From: Actinomadura syzygii
GTDB lineage: Bacteria; Actinomycetota; Actinomycetes; Streptosporangiales; Streptosporangiaceae
Assembly: GCF_008085905.1 (NCBI RefSeq)
Contig: NZ_VSFF01000006.1
Span: 62,001-126,000, forward strand
Direction of reading: 5' to 3'
Length of the DNA stretch: 64,000 bases
Positions 27,601 to 36,200 of the stretch are shown here, piece by piece. Numbering within the stretch: position 1 is the first letter of the stretch; the number at the start of each line of letters is the position of its first letter. The translations under genes were made by a program, and so were the position numbers. The notes under the pieces were generated by a model. The model ran no database searches, was not told where the DNA came from, and was given only the letters and a program-made list of their open reading frames with translations.

Positions 27601-28023
27601 ACCGTTGCGGGGTTTGTGTCTCCCACCGACCGGCATCACCCGGCCACTAAGCTTGTCGATCATGAGCATCTTCTCTTGCGCGGAGATCTCCGCGCCGGGC
27701 AGCTCATACAGCTTTCCGTCCGCGTAGCGCTGTGCCACGTCCGGGGTGACGCTCGCCTCGGCGTTGGCCAGGTTTAGCGCCACGTAGTTCTTGCGCCACA
27801 GGTCGGCGATGAGATCGACAGCGATGCGCCGGTTGACCCCCAGCCGGTCGATGAGCTGCTCGATCGGGACACGATCGCTTTCTCCCCGCGCCTTCCGCTG
27901 CTTCTGGACTAGCGCGATCGCCTCCAGCACGCCGAGTTCCATCGGGGAGAGGAGGCGGCCGTATCCGAGCCGCACCCGTACCGGGACCAGTTCGCACGGG
28001 ACGCTGACGACGGCGGTACTCAC
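24682..28023 (-). CDS. Double PLD-like domain protein with altered HKD motifs
   Basis: 1113 residues from a GTG overlapping the helicase stop (GTGA). Residues 1-110 look like a winged-helix (EQLIDRLGVNRRIAVDLIAD). Two PLD-like folds follow: RQIVFVSPIVEYGQLHSLL with TNACLVIADDRMALVSG near 412, and RRILISSRRVGFEM with TNARVLVSDDVVVAGS near 643. At both sites the HxK of HxKx4D is replaced (N-A-C and N-A-R), so catalysis is doubtful. The C-terminal 350 residues are helical, with an 18-bp tandem repeat coding TDDERA units (25627-25675). PLD-like nucleases accompany helicases in DISARM-type defence; here the role may be DNA/RNA binding. Confidence 0.75.
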   Translation of the reverse strand: MSTAVVSVPCELVPVRVRLGYGRLLSPMELGVLEAIALVQKQRKARGESDRVPIEQLIDRLGVNRRIAVDLIADLWRKNYVALNLANAEASVTPDVAQRYADGKLYELPGAEISAQEKMLMIDKLSGRVMPVGGRHKPRNGHIRIPVENSEVSIDDVPVPQLVAAIEQALGSEAQVERRPGREKQVLAAHVVPRDLRTEHETRWVQLDVQIGADDMTSRLRFRVLNDSYPLAYRERAATRLADLVEQYPEADFARALRAQADRVWEEALSLEAAIGRVQNAVRKMDGIRAGKRRDYHLDLCDQARRLDSLYDLRMKHQVRCRVVRDAAGHTECVRELIRAAKRQIVFVSPIVEYGQLHSLLGSLRRKLAEGVHLVLVWGAGRGPELDPRVGQLLAELTEDFPNRVVYSSGPSRTNACLVIADDRMALVSGRAPLRAPRQADKASDSGSDAVQELGVRIAAESDDACTPLEDLLQWTRKAIPDYGVGAMVQVRHGDFLEVRDPVAPRPLELPKTPPDTDTEPNAATAVAFWVDAWRKYVDGVSQKAQAFERPWAEVVYDEAHRHLLSDALRSAERRILISSRRVGFEMGGTRMDSALRAPLTRGIDVTVTHGDDVAADGSTPAALRSLRAEFPGFLTTDHHETNARVLVSDDVVVAGSFDPLSGAAVSSHKRRSEIGIKIVGAPIAERVLAALRADPASPPPTAPAPAPAPDTQVSTAISAQVLLNDLREVSAEDGPARAEVIRAHIDALGTATAWSLLDELERKEVDAGVLRVSAAHVLRQATDERATDDERATDDERARPADRWWRWLLLDRWVSGAFIEAALLRGVIADPAMRPRQTLTTVAAALGREAFPNAIVDAVLENPTAAEQVALAAVGAAELLLTPLSAHADAAEQTLDVLLGDALPEPWRELAAIARDTWAVTGRPLPIERIRADSHTEHERADLAGAWDDLAVRLERVERTSFRFASSIKAHARLFRDDGPFGVLRTIVDGRDIRALQRWLATQPVDDVRSLVHTIGADVQQQGELMHDYQRLPRYLERLEAVLKAARQIAAAVRDPAADGGYELKEARTAARRLAAWRSKAIAALPFVPEPERRLVQWALADLEVVTRWGAA

Positions 28024-31000
28024 GGCGCCACCACTGCCTTCGCCGGCAGGACGGTGCCGAAGCGCTCGACCCCGATGCAGACGTCCTTCCAAAAGGGCGA
28101 CCCGCTGTCGCGGAAGTGCCCGAAGTTCCCCACGACGACGAGCAGCCTGCGGGCCCGCGAGAACATGACGTTGACCAGCTCACGCTGATCCAGATGGCCG
28201 ATGCTCCGCCACGGGTGCGCCCCGTCGCCGCGCTGCGTGTCCCGGACGAGGGAAACGACGACGATGTCGGCCTCCTTACCCTGGAACGAGTGGATGGTGT
28301 ACACGTGCTTGGTCAGGTCGGTTCGTCCACGAAGCAGGTCGGCCTGGCGCCGGTACGGGGTGAGGATCGCCATGGGTTCCTCTCCAAAGCCGTGCTTGCC
28401 GACCGCGGGTTTGGGACGCAACTGGCCCACCAGACTCGCCACCACGTCCACCTCACCCGGATTGGCCCAGGCCAACTCGTCGGCGCACTGCGGCAGCCCG
28501 TGGGTATCCAGCCACACCAGTGATTGCCCGGCGAGCGGCTCGGGTGCGGTGAGCCCGTGCGGCTCGTACCGCTTCCCAGTCACAAGCAACCCTTCGCGAA
28601 GCCCGCCGGAGTCCCTGGCCTCCCCCCTGGGGTAGAAAACCCGGCTGACGACCTCCTTGATGGGCTCGTTCATGCGGAACTGCCGGGATAGCACCTGCAG
28701 CGGACGTTCCAGGTGTGCATCGTCCACATCCCCCGTGGTCGTATCGGTGTCGAACAGCGACCCAAAGAGGTCGAAGACCCTGCGGTACTCCGCGCTGCGG
28801 GCGCCGTGGATCGCAACGTCGTCGTCCTCGTCGGTGTGACTGTCGTCGATGAAGCGCAGCACCTCCCGCCGACGGTGCGCGGGCAACTGGTGGTGGTCCC
28901 CGATCAGAGTCCAGCGCAGCCCGCAGGACAGCGGAATCGCCAGTTCGGTGGGCCAGGCTTTGGCGGCCTCCTCCACCAGCACCCAGTCGAACATCGCAGA
29001 GGACTCGTCGGAGGCGACGAACTGCGGGACGGCGGCCGCGCACGTGGCGAAGACCATGCCGGCACCGCGCAGCAGTCGGTCGGCGAGTTCGGGCCCACAC
29101 TCCTCGACGACGGGAAGCCACCGCTGCTTCAGAAAGGCGCGCCATTCGTTATCGTCGTCCACCTCGGAATCGGTGGACGCGTGGTCGTAGAGGGCATCGC
29201 GGATCCGTTCAGTGAGTTTTCCGAGCGTGAACGGCTTCATCCGCTCGTCCACCCGGGCCTCGCCCGCGTTGGTGGTCACCCGGAGTGCGACCACACGGTC
29301 CGTGCCTGTCGGACGGTGCCGCTTGTCGATCACGCCCATCCGCTGGAGGATACGCAACGCCAGGTTGTCCAGCGCGTAGTTCGACTGAGCCGACACCAGC
29401 ACCCGCGCGCCCTCCTCCATTCTGAGGAACGCGGTGAGCGCGCGGGCCGCCACCTCGGTCTTGCCCGTGCCCGGCGGCCCCTGCACGGCTGAGAACGGTT
29501 CGCAGACCAGCAGGTCGAGGACGACGTCATCGGCGTCGAAAGTGGTGGGCTCGATGTCGGCCACCGCATCCTTCCAGCGACCGGGGAGGCCTCGGATTGT
29601 GGACGGCCGGCGAAGCTGGCTCAGCAGGACCTTGTTGTCCAGCAGTTCCCAGCGCGCGTCCGTCTGCCGCCGCAACGACACATGGCTGCCCCCGTCACCG
29701 GCAGGCCGCAGCCACCCCTTCGCAGGCAGCTCCAATCCGCTGGAGGCGTGCCGCACAATGATGGCGTCGTCGCCGTGTTGTTCGGTGACGGAGACCTTAC
29801 CGAGCCGATGCCCGTGATCGGGCTGGCCATCGTTGTCGGCGATGACATCGATCTCATTGGCGGCCTCGTCGTTGACCATTCGCGCGAAGAAGTCCCCGAA
29901 GCTGGGGCGCAGCTGGCCGTAGAAACGGCGGGTCAACCCGTCGGAATGCCTGCGGCGGTCGTCCCGGGCGTGGTCCAGGCGGAGCGTGGCGGTCGTCGCG
30001 CCCTGCTCCGCCACCTCGTAGGGGTATTCCCGCGCGCGCAACTCGATGCCTTGATAACGGAGCAACCAGTCGAGGGCCTGCTCGAACAGCAGCTCCTCGG
30101 GTTCGCCGGCAAGCGGCGGGGTGAGGGCGTCGATGAGCGTCGACCACTTCGGACGGCCCGTTCGGCACTCTGCTAGCTCCTGCGGGTCGATGTCGTAGGC
30201 AACGGCCTTCACCTGTGGGATCGCACGGTCAGCGTGAGCCCGCGCGACCGCCCGGTCGGCGCTTTTGCCGTGCAGGCTCTCCAGCGGCACGGCGAAGGTG
30301 ATGATCAGGACGTCGTCGAGGCCAGGCCCGTGCGCCGAGCCGATCGGGTTCCAGGCCTTGAACGGCCTGCAGAACCAGGCGTGCGTCTGCCCCTTCAGCA
30401 TCTGGCGTGACTCGCGTTGGGCCTTGGCCTGACCCGCCCGGATGTACGGCTCGGCGCCGTGCGGGGCGTAGATCAGGGTGGCCCCGCGCAGGTCCCTCTC
30501 GATGAACGCGGCCAGCTTCTCCCGACCCTCCGCGCTGTTGGGATTCTCGCCGAGCCAGCCGCTCCACATCGGTCTCTGGTATTCGTGGGGGATGAACGCG
30601 ATCAGGTACGGCTTGTCGGACTGGGGCCCGGCGAGGGAGTTGGTGAGCTGCTCGAAACACTCGTTGAGCTTGGTCACCACCTCACCGGCCTCGGGCCGCA
30701 GATGGGGAAGCGGGTTGAGCATGTCGCCGAGCAGCTCGCGCAGCTGGTCCGGTAGCGTCTTGGCAAGATCCCCACCGCTGGCCAGCCGCCCGCGTAGCCC
30801 GTCGTGGATCTCCGTCACGGCCTTGATGATCTCTTCGGGAGCGGCGTCGCCGGGCGGGCCAGTGATCGCGCTCGGCAGGTCGTCGGCGAACCATTCGTAG
30901 ACCAGCATGCCGAGCCCGAACACGTCGGACCGGGTGTCCCCGACGTCGGCGTTCCCGGCGTTCTCGCCCGCGAACAGGTAGCGCAGCCGTTCCGGCGGGC

Positions 31001-31715
31001 AGTAGGTCAGCGCCCGGGGATCCTGGAGCTTGATGATGCGCCTGGTCCGTTCCTCGGCCGCACTCTGGTTCGACGGGGTGGCCCGCAGCATGTCGGCAAC
31101 CATGCGGCTCATCTCGAACCGAGACAGCCGGAACCGCGGCGTGTTGGTCTCCGGATCATGGTCCACCTCGACGGTGCCTGCCCAGAGATTGCGGTGCACG
31201 ATCCCGAGACTGTGCAGCTGGGCCAGCCCATCCGCGAGTATGTAGAACTGCCTGACCGCGAGCATCCGTTCCACGCGCAGCGCCTTGCGCAACTCCGGCA
31301 TGGCGAGGTTGTGGATTGCTCCCTTGGTCACGACATAGGCGAACCCGTCGACGCCCGGTGCGATCGGCGTGGTGGCCTCCGGTTCCTTGTAGCCACCGCC
31401 GAGGATCGTCGGCAGCGCCGGGTGCCGGAGGGCGGCCGCCCGCATCAGCACCCGGACTTCCTGATTCCAGAAATCCCCGCCGATCTTGGAAACTCCGCAA
31501 TAGATCTGCAGGATGACCGGTCGGCTGCTGCCATCGACGAGCCCGTAACGGTAGAGGGTGCCTTTGATGATCTCTTCACGGGCGGCTTCGATGGGTTTCC
31601 CACCGGCCGGACGGTAGCTTTCCCGGCCGACGGTGGCCGCGCCAAAGAAGTGCATGACCAGCCGGTCAATTTCCTGCGGATCGATTCCACTCGGCTCGTC
31701 GTCGATCTTGGCCAC
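28020..31715 (-). CDS. Pseudokinase fused to a UPF1/DNA2-like SF1 helicase
   Basis: 1231 residues from a GTG at 31715 whose GGAG lies directly against it, so initiation may be atypical. Residues 40-330 have a protein-kinase fold: GIVHRNLWAGTVEV replaces HRDxKxxN (Asp to Asn near 175), there is no DFG, and TRSDVFGLGMLVYEW follows, hence a pseudokinase. Residues 700-1220 are an SF1 helicase: Walker A GPPGTGKT (about 747), VLVEEAAKAWPTE (Asp to Glu in Walker B), LIGDHHQLPA, SRQFRMNEPI, TIHSFQGKEADIVVVSLVR and VMFSRARRLLVVVGN. First gene of the operon. Probable nucleic-acid translocase regulated by its pseudokinase domain. Confidence 0.85.
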   Translation of the reverse strand: MAKIDDEPSGIDPQEIDRLVMHFFGAATVGRESYRPAGGKPIEAAREEIIKGTLYRYGLVDGSSRPVILQIYCGVSKIGGDFWNQEVRVLMRAAALRHPALPTILGGGYKEPEATTPIAPGVDGFAYVVTKGAIHNLAMPELRKALRVERMLAVRQFYILADGLAQLHSLGIVHRNLWAGTVEVDHDPETNTPRFRLSRFEMSRMVADMLRATPSNQSAAEERTRRIIKLQDPRALTYCPPERLRYLFAGENAGNADVGDTRSDVFGLGMLVYEWFADDLPSAITGPPGDAAPEEIIKAVTEIHDGLRGRLASGGDLAKTLPDQLRELLGDMLNPLPHLRPEAGEVVTKLNECFEQLTNSLAGPQSDKPYLIAFIPHEYQRPMWSGWLGENPNSAEGREKLAAFIERDLRGATLIYAPHGAEPYIRAGQAKAQRESRQMLKGQTHAWFCRPFKAWNPIGSAHGPGLDDVLIITFAVPLESLHGKSADRAVARAHADRAIPQVKAVAYDIDPQELAECRTGRPKWSTLIDALTPPLAGEPEELLFEQALDWLLRYQGIELRAREYPYEVAEQGATTATLRLDHARDDRRRHSDGLTRRFYGQLRPSFGDFFARMVNDEAANEIDVIADNDGQPDHGHRLGKVSVTEQHGDDAIIVRHASSGLELPAKGWLRPAGDGGSHVSLRRQTDARWELLDNKVLLSQLRRPSTIRGLPGRWKDAVADIEPTTFDADDVVLDLLVCEPFSAVQGPPGTGKTEVAARALTAFLRMEEGARVLVSAQSNYALDNLALRILQRMGVIDKRHRPTGTDRVVALRVTTNAGEARVDERMKPFTLGKLTERIRDALYDHASTDSEVDDDNEWRAFLKQRWLPVVEECGPELADRLLRGAGMVFATCAAAVPQFVASDESSAMFDWVLVEEAAKAWPTELAIPLSCGLRWTLIGDHHQLPAHRRREVLRFIDDSHTDEDDDVAIHGARSAEYRRVFDLFGSLFDTDTTTGDVDDAHLERPLQVLSRQFRMNEPIKEVVSRVFYPRGEARDSGGLREGLLVTGKRYEPHGLTAPEPLAGQSLVWLDTHGLPQCADELAWANPGEVDVVASLVGQLRPKPAVGKHGFGEEPMAILTPYRRQADLLRGRTDLTKHVYTIHSFQGKEADIVVVSLVRDTQRGDGAHPWRSIGHLDQRELVNVMFSRARRLLVVVGNFGHFRDSGSPFWKDVCIGVERFGTVLPAKAVVAP

Positions 31716-32019
31716 CTCCGACCTGGCTCATCGCCTACGACGGACCGATGCTAGCCTGGCGAAAATTATGATCATGCCCGATCTAGGCAAATCGCTCCGT
31801 TGTGCGCATTTTTACCCAGACAAAAATGGATTTGATGTCAGGTTCGGTGTAAATAGAACAAAACGGACTTGGTTGTGGGTCAGTGGTGGACTCGATCGTC
31901 CGGTCCGGGGCGGCCGGTTGGGATGGGACACCAGGCCGGTCTCATGGGCCACCACCGCCTTGGCACGGCTGGCCGCGATCGGCGGGCTAAACGATACGAG
32001 CCGCACCGAGTTGCGCAGC
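31716..32019. promoter_or_regulatory. AT-richer upstream region of the helicase operon
   Basis: Roughly 300 bp without a gene, with runs such as AAAATTATGATCATG and TTTTTACCCAGACAAAAATGG, distinctly lower in GC than the neighbours. It must carry the promoter of the minus-strand operon. I cannot fix a -10/-35 pair with confidence. Confidence 0.4.
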
Positions 32020-32410
32020 GAGCGCGCGGGTTCGCGTTACAGCCCTACAACCTCGTCCCGTTGCTGAGCATCGCCGACAACATCGCGCTGCCGCTGCGAC
32101 CGGCGGCAGGGCAGCGGCCCCTGCCTGGCTGCGCACGCTGGTCGGACGGGTCGGCTTGGCCGAACGGCTGTCACATCGTCCCGCCGAACTGCCCGGCAGC
32201 CCGTAGCAGCGGGCCTAATCGCCCGCGCGCTGGGCCCCAACCCAGCCATCGAGTTCACCGACAGGCGCATTCGATCTGCACACCGCCCGCAAGGCACCGA
32301 GCCTGCTAGCGGACCTGGTCGGCACTCTGGGTCGGACTGTCGTGATAGTTACTCCTGGTCGCCGCTGCGGGCGCACCGCGTGCTGGTCATGCGCGGATGG
32401 ACTTATCGTC
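32020..32410 (+). pseudogene. Relic of an ABC transporter ATP-binding protein (LolD/MacB type)
   Basis: Readable across frames: QPYNLVPLLSIADNIALPLR (Q-loop region), LVGRVGLAERLSHRPAELPG (before the signature motif, which is broken by a stop), ARALGPNPAIEFTD without the rest of Walker B, GAFDLHTAR and LGRTVVIVT. The order is that of LolD-type ATPases, but Walker A is absent and several frameshifts and stops occur. Its partner permease is not in the window. Confidence 0.75.
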
Positions 32411-32470
32411 GGCTCGCCCTGGCTCTCAACGGCACCCAATTGGCCCACCGACCCTGGAGGCGGCTTAGCG

Positions 32471-32695
32471 ATGCCGTGCCTCGTCCTGCGCACGCCGTAC
32501 CATCTCGCGGACGGCGAGGACTGGTCCGACAAAATCGTCGCCTTCATGTCCTACATGCGAGTTGACGGATTCAACGACCTGTCAACCGAAGACCTGCATT
32601 TGCTGTCGATGACTCATAGCAGCCCGCTGGAAGCGGTGTGGGCCAGCACCCGACTATGCGCCTACCGGAATACAGGAGGGTGCACCGAGCAGTGA
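32471..32695 (+). CDS. Small ORF of unknown function
   Basis: 75 residues from an ATG with CTGGAGG upstream. The sequence is balanced (DWSDKIVAFMSYMRVDGFND, EDLHLLSMTHSSPLEAVWAS) and not of the low-complexity kind typical for shadow frames, but I recognise no family. It directly follows the ABC ATPase relic and is followed by a long hairpin after 11 bp. Could be a real gene or a remnant. Confidence 0.4.
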   Translation: MPCLVLRTPYHLADGEDWSDKIVAFMSYMRVDGFNDLSTEDLHLLSMTHSSPLEAVWASTRLCAYRNTGGCTEQ

Positions 32696-32705
32696 ATGGA
32701 CAGGC

Positions 32706-32756
32706 CATGTGCTGTCGGAGCGTGTCGCCCCAGGGGAGACGCACCGACAGCACATG
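32706..32756. repeat. Long near-perfect hairpin
   Basis: Arms CATGTGCTGTCGG (32706-32718) and its exact complement at 32744-32756, with further pairing towards the centre (GCGT/ACGC and CCCC/GGGG). It begins 11 bp after the small ORF stop. It lacks a T tract, so it is either an unusual terminator or an insertion-type hairpin element. Confidence 0.7.
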
Positions 32757-32949
32757 CACGCGAACGGCGCTACGGGACCGCGTCGAATGACAGGGCAGCG
32801 TACAGTGGAATCAAGTTTGGGTTTTCGGTCTCTTTCCGACCTCGGACACGAACCTTTTCCCCATATGGTGCGGGATCGACGTGCGCCTCGGCCCACACTG
32901 CGCGGGCTGCGAGAAAGCGCCGACTGAAACCAACCGAGCCGATCGCAAC

Positions 32950-32979
32950 AGACGCCCGAGCCCAGGCTCGGGCGTCTTT
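32950..32979. terminator. Terminator hairpin with T-rich tail
   Basis: GACGCCCGAGCC (32951-32962) and its complement (32965-32976) pair perfectly, followed by TTTC. Looks like an intrinsic terminator for plus-strand transcription. It sits 300 bp before the NACHT gene; the interval 32980-33283 has no gene I can support. Confidence 0.75.
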
Positions 32980-33283
32980 CGCACTGGCCGACCCGAAACT
33001 GGAGTTCGCCGTGTCAAGCGACAGGAGGCCGCGTCTTGACCGGAGCAGATAAGTGACAGCATGCCGACACGAAACGGCCTGACCGTTTCGGCTGCCGCAC
33101 GGCGCGGAGACGCGATCATCCCCCCAAAGATCATCTGGGTGATCCCGGGAGGCGAACGGGAAGAGAGTGTCTCAAGTTGGCTAATTCCGTCGTTTCCGGT
33201 AATGAATCGGTGTTGGGTGGAGCGCAAGCAAACGGGGCACCAGCCAAGGACGATCGGGGCGGTGCGGATCATCGAGGGGCCTT

Positions 33284-36200
33284 ATGCGGCGTGCACAGGC
33301 GATCGCGCTGGGGGTGGCCGCCGCGGCAGCCGTAGTCGTCGGCGGTGTCGCCACCAATCAGGTACTGGACGACGGAAGGCTGAGCTGGAACTGGGCCTAC
33401 CTGGCATTCGGGTTCACGGTGCTGGCATCGGTGTTCACGGTGCACGCGTCGCAGTCCGCCGGGTCCGATGCCACCGCCCCGCTGGGCGGAAAGCGCAGCG
33501 TCTATCTGCGCCAGTTGCGAGCGTCCGTGCTGGATATGGAAACGATCGGGATAGTCACGCAGAGTGAGTTCGTCCTGCGGATGCGTCAGGTCTATGTGCA
33601 GCTCAGCCTGAGGCACCGTCCAGTGCAGGGCGGCAGCAATCCGGGCGTCGGACTCACGGCCCAGGAACTGGCCGTAGAACGGCCGCTGCGATCCTTCCTG
33701 AACGGCCAGAGCCGGGTCTTGGCCGTGATCGGCGCCTCCGGCTCGGGAAAGACCACGCTCGCCCGGTACACCGCGCTGGCGATGTGCAGTTGGCAGGGCC
33801 TCAGCTGGCGCCGTGGGCAGTTGCCCGTGCTGCTCTACCTCCGCGACCACGTCAACATGATCCTCGATGAGGTGCCGCCCGGCCTCGCCAAGGTGGCGAC
33901 CAGCGTGGGCTGGCTGGACGGCAAGATCAGCGCCGGCTGGCTGGAGAAACGCCTGGACAAGGGGCGGTGCCTGGTCCTGCTCGACGGCTTGGACGAGATC
34001 GCCGACGAGCGCGACCGGAGGCGGACGGTGGTCTGGATACGCCGCCAGATCGAGCGCTTCCCGGCCGTCACCTTCGTCATCACATCGCGTCCGCACGGCT
34101 ATCTGCCCAGTCCGATACCGAACGCGGATGTGCTCCAGATCCAGCGTTTCGACAGCGAACAGATCTCCGAGTTCCTGCACCATTGGTATTACGCGACCGA
34201 ATGCCGTGCGCGAGGCCGTTCGGGCAAGGAGGTCTCCGCGATGGCCAGTCGGCAGGCGGACGACCTGCTGGAGAAACTCCGCTCGACACCGGCCGTTTAT
34301 GAGTTGGCGGCCAATCCGCTGCTGCTGACCATGATCGCTAACGTGCACCGGTACCGGAGCGCGCTGCCACGGAGCCGAGCCGCGCTGTACGCCGAAATGT
34401 GCGATGTCCTCATCCACCGTCGCCAGGAAGCGAAATACCTCACCGACGCCACGGGTTTGGACGGCCCGAAGAAGGAGCGTGTGATCCGGCACCTGGCCCT
34501 GCACATGATGCGGAGACAGGCACGGGACATCTCGATCGCGGACGCCCAGGAGGCGATCCGTCACCCACTGCGGCAGGTCACCGGCGGAACCGACCTCACT
34601 CCGGAACTCTTCCTCTCGGAGGTGCGCAAGAGCGGCCTCCTGATGGGGGAGCACGGAACATACGGTTTCGCCCACCTGACGCTCCAGGAGTACTTAGCCT
34701 CAGCGCACATCCGGCACCAGCCGAGCCGGCATTTGCAATTCCTCACCGAGGGAGTGGACGACCCGTGGTGGCGCGAGACCACTCTCCTCTGGGCCGCCGC
34801 CAGTGACGCGACTCCCGTCATCGACGCATGCCTCGCTTCAGGCACGCTGCACGCCCTTACCCTGGCATTCGACTGCGCCGAAGAAGCGCTCGAAGTGAGC
34901 CATGGGGCGCGTGCCAGGTTGAACGACCTGCTCACCACGTCCCCGGAAACGCACCGGGGGGAGCGCCAGAAGATCATCGCCGCGGTCATCGCGTCCCGCA
35001 ATCTGCGCGAGGTGGTCTGGTTGGGCACGACCGCGGTCAGCGCCCAGCCGGTCTCTCAGGACCTTTACAACCTCTTCGCACTCCAGGAGCGGGCCATCGG
35101 ACGCCACACCCCGCCCCTGAACAATGCGACCAGCCTGCTGGCCGACGACGCCATGCGCTTCGTCTCCTGGCTCAACACGCTTTTCGAGGACGGCACCGCC
35201 TACCGGCTCCCGACGAGCGCCGAATTGGCCCATCCCGAAGGTCCCCTCCTTTCGGCCATGTCCAGATACACGGTCTGGACGACCAGCAACGGCCACCCGG
35301 CCCTTTACCGACCGCCCGGTGTGGCATGGCCCTATACCCCGAGTCGTAATCAACTCGCCGTTTTTCCGGCAGCGATCATCGAGCACATACGTCCGCTTCT
35401 CTACCTGGGCCGGATTGCGTCCACCCGTCCTGAACCCCGCTACCTGCTAGCCCATATGCGTGTACAGGCTTGCGACGACCCCCACCAAGAGGAGACCTCT
35501 GCCGCGCAGAGCCGCGCCTACGACCTGACCCGCACCCTTGATCTCGCAATAATGCTGGCGGCCGATTTGAAGGCGGCCTCACCCGAGTATCTCGGTATGG
35601 GCCTCAGCATGGCGATCGCCATGGCACATGCGCTGGCGCTGGATCTGGCGTGCTTCACGCGGGAAATCGACTTCGACAATGACGGCAGCTTCATCCGAGA
35701 GCTGAGCCGACCAGATACTCTCCACCTCGCGCACAAGCGAATCCGCGACCTGGGCACTCGCCTGTCCGCACCGCGCGGCTCCGAGATCCGCCGTGATATC
35801 GCCCGCCAGTACGCCGCGTCCTACGGCAGGGGTCACGAGGGCGTGTGGGTGATGAGTGAGGCCCTCGAAATCGGTAGTCATGGGGCACGCGACCTCGCCC
35901 CCACACCCCTCTTCGCCCGGAACGACGCCCTGGTCGGCGCCGTCGAGTACGCTCGCGCCATCGCCCCCCGCCTCGCCTATACGAAGCCGCACGCCGACGA
36001 CATCAGCCGTACGAAAACTCTGAGACGGGCCGCTGTGATGTCGAGTGACATCGCGCGCGCCCTTACCCGTGACGTAGCCCGCGACGTCGCCAGGCGAATC
36101 ACCACCGACCTCGGAACACGTTACCGGGAGATCCTCACAGCCACCCTCATGGCCTGCAAGGGCCTTCTCCGCTGGGAGTCCTTTCCCCAATACGCCGAAA

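Noticed and set aside
33061..33567. 168-residue ORF overlapping the NACHT start
   Set aside because: Its second half is a frame shadow of the NACHT gene; the first half has no family resemblance.
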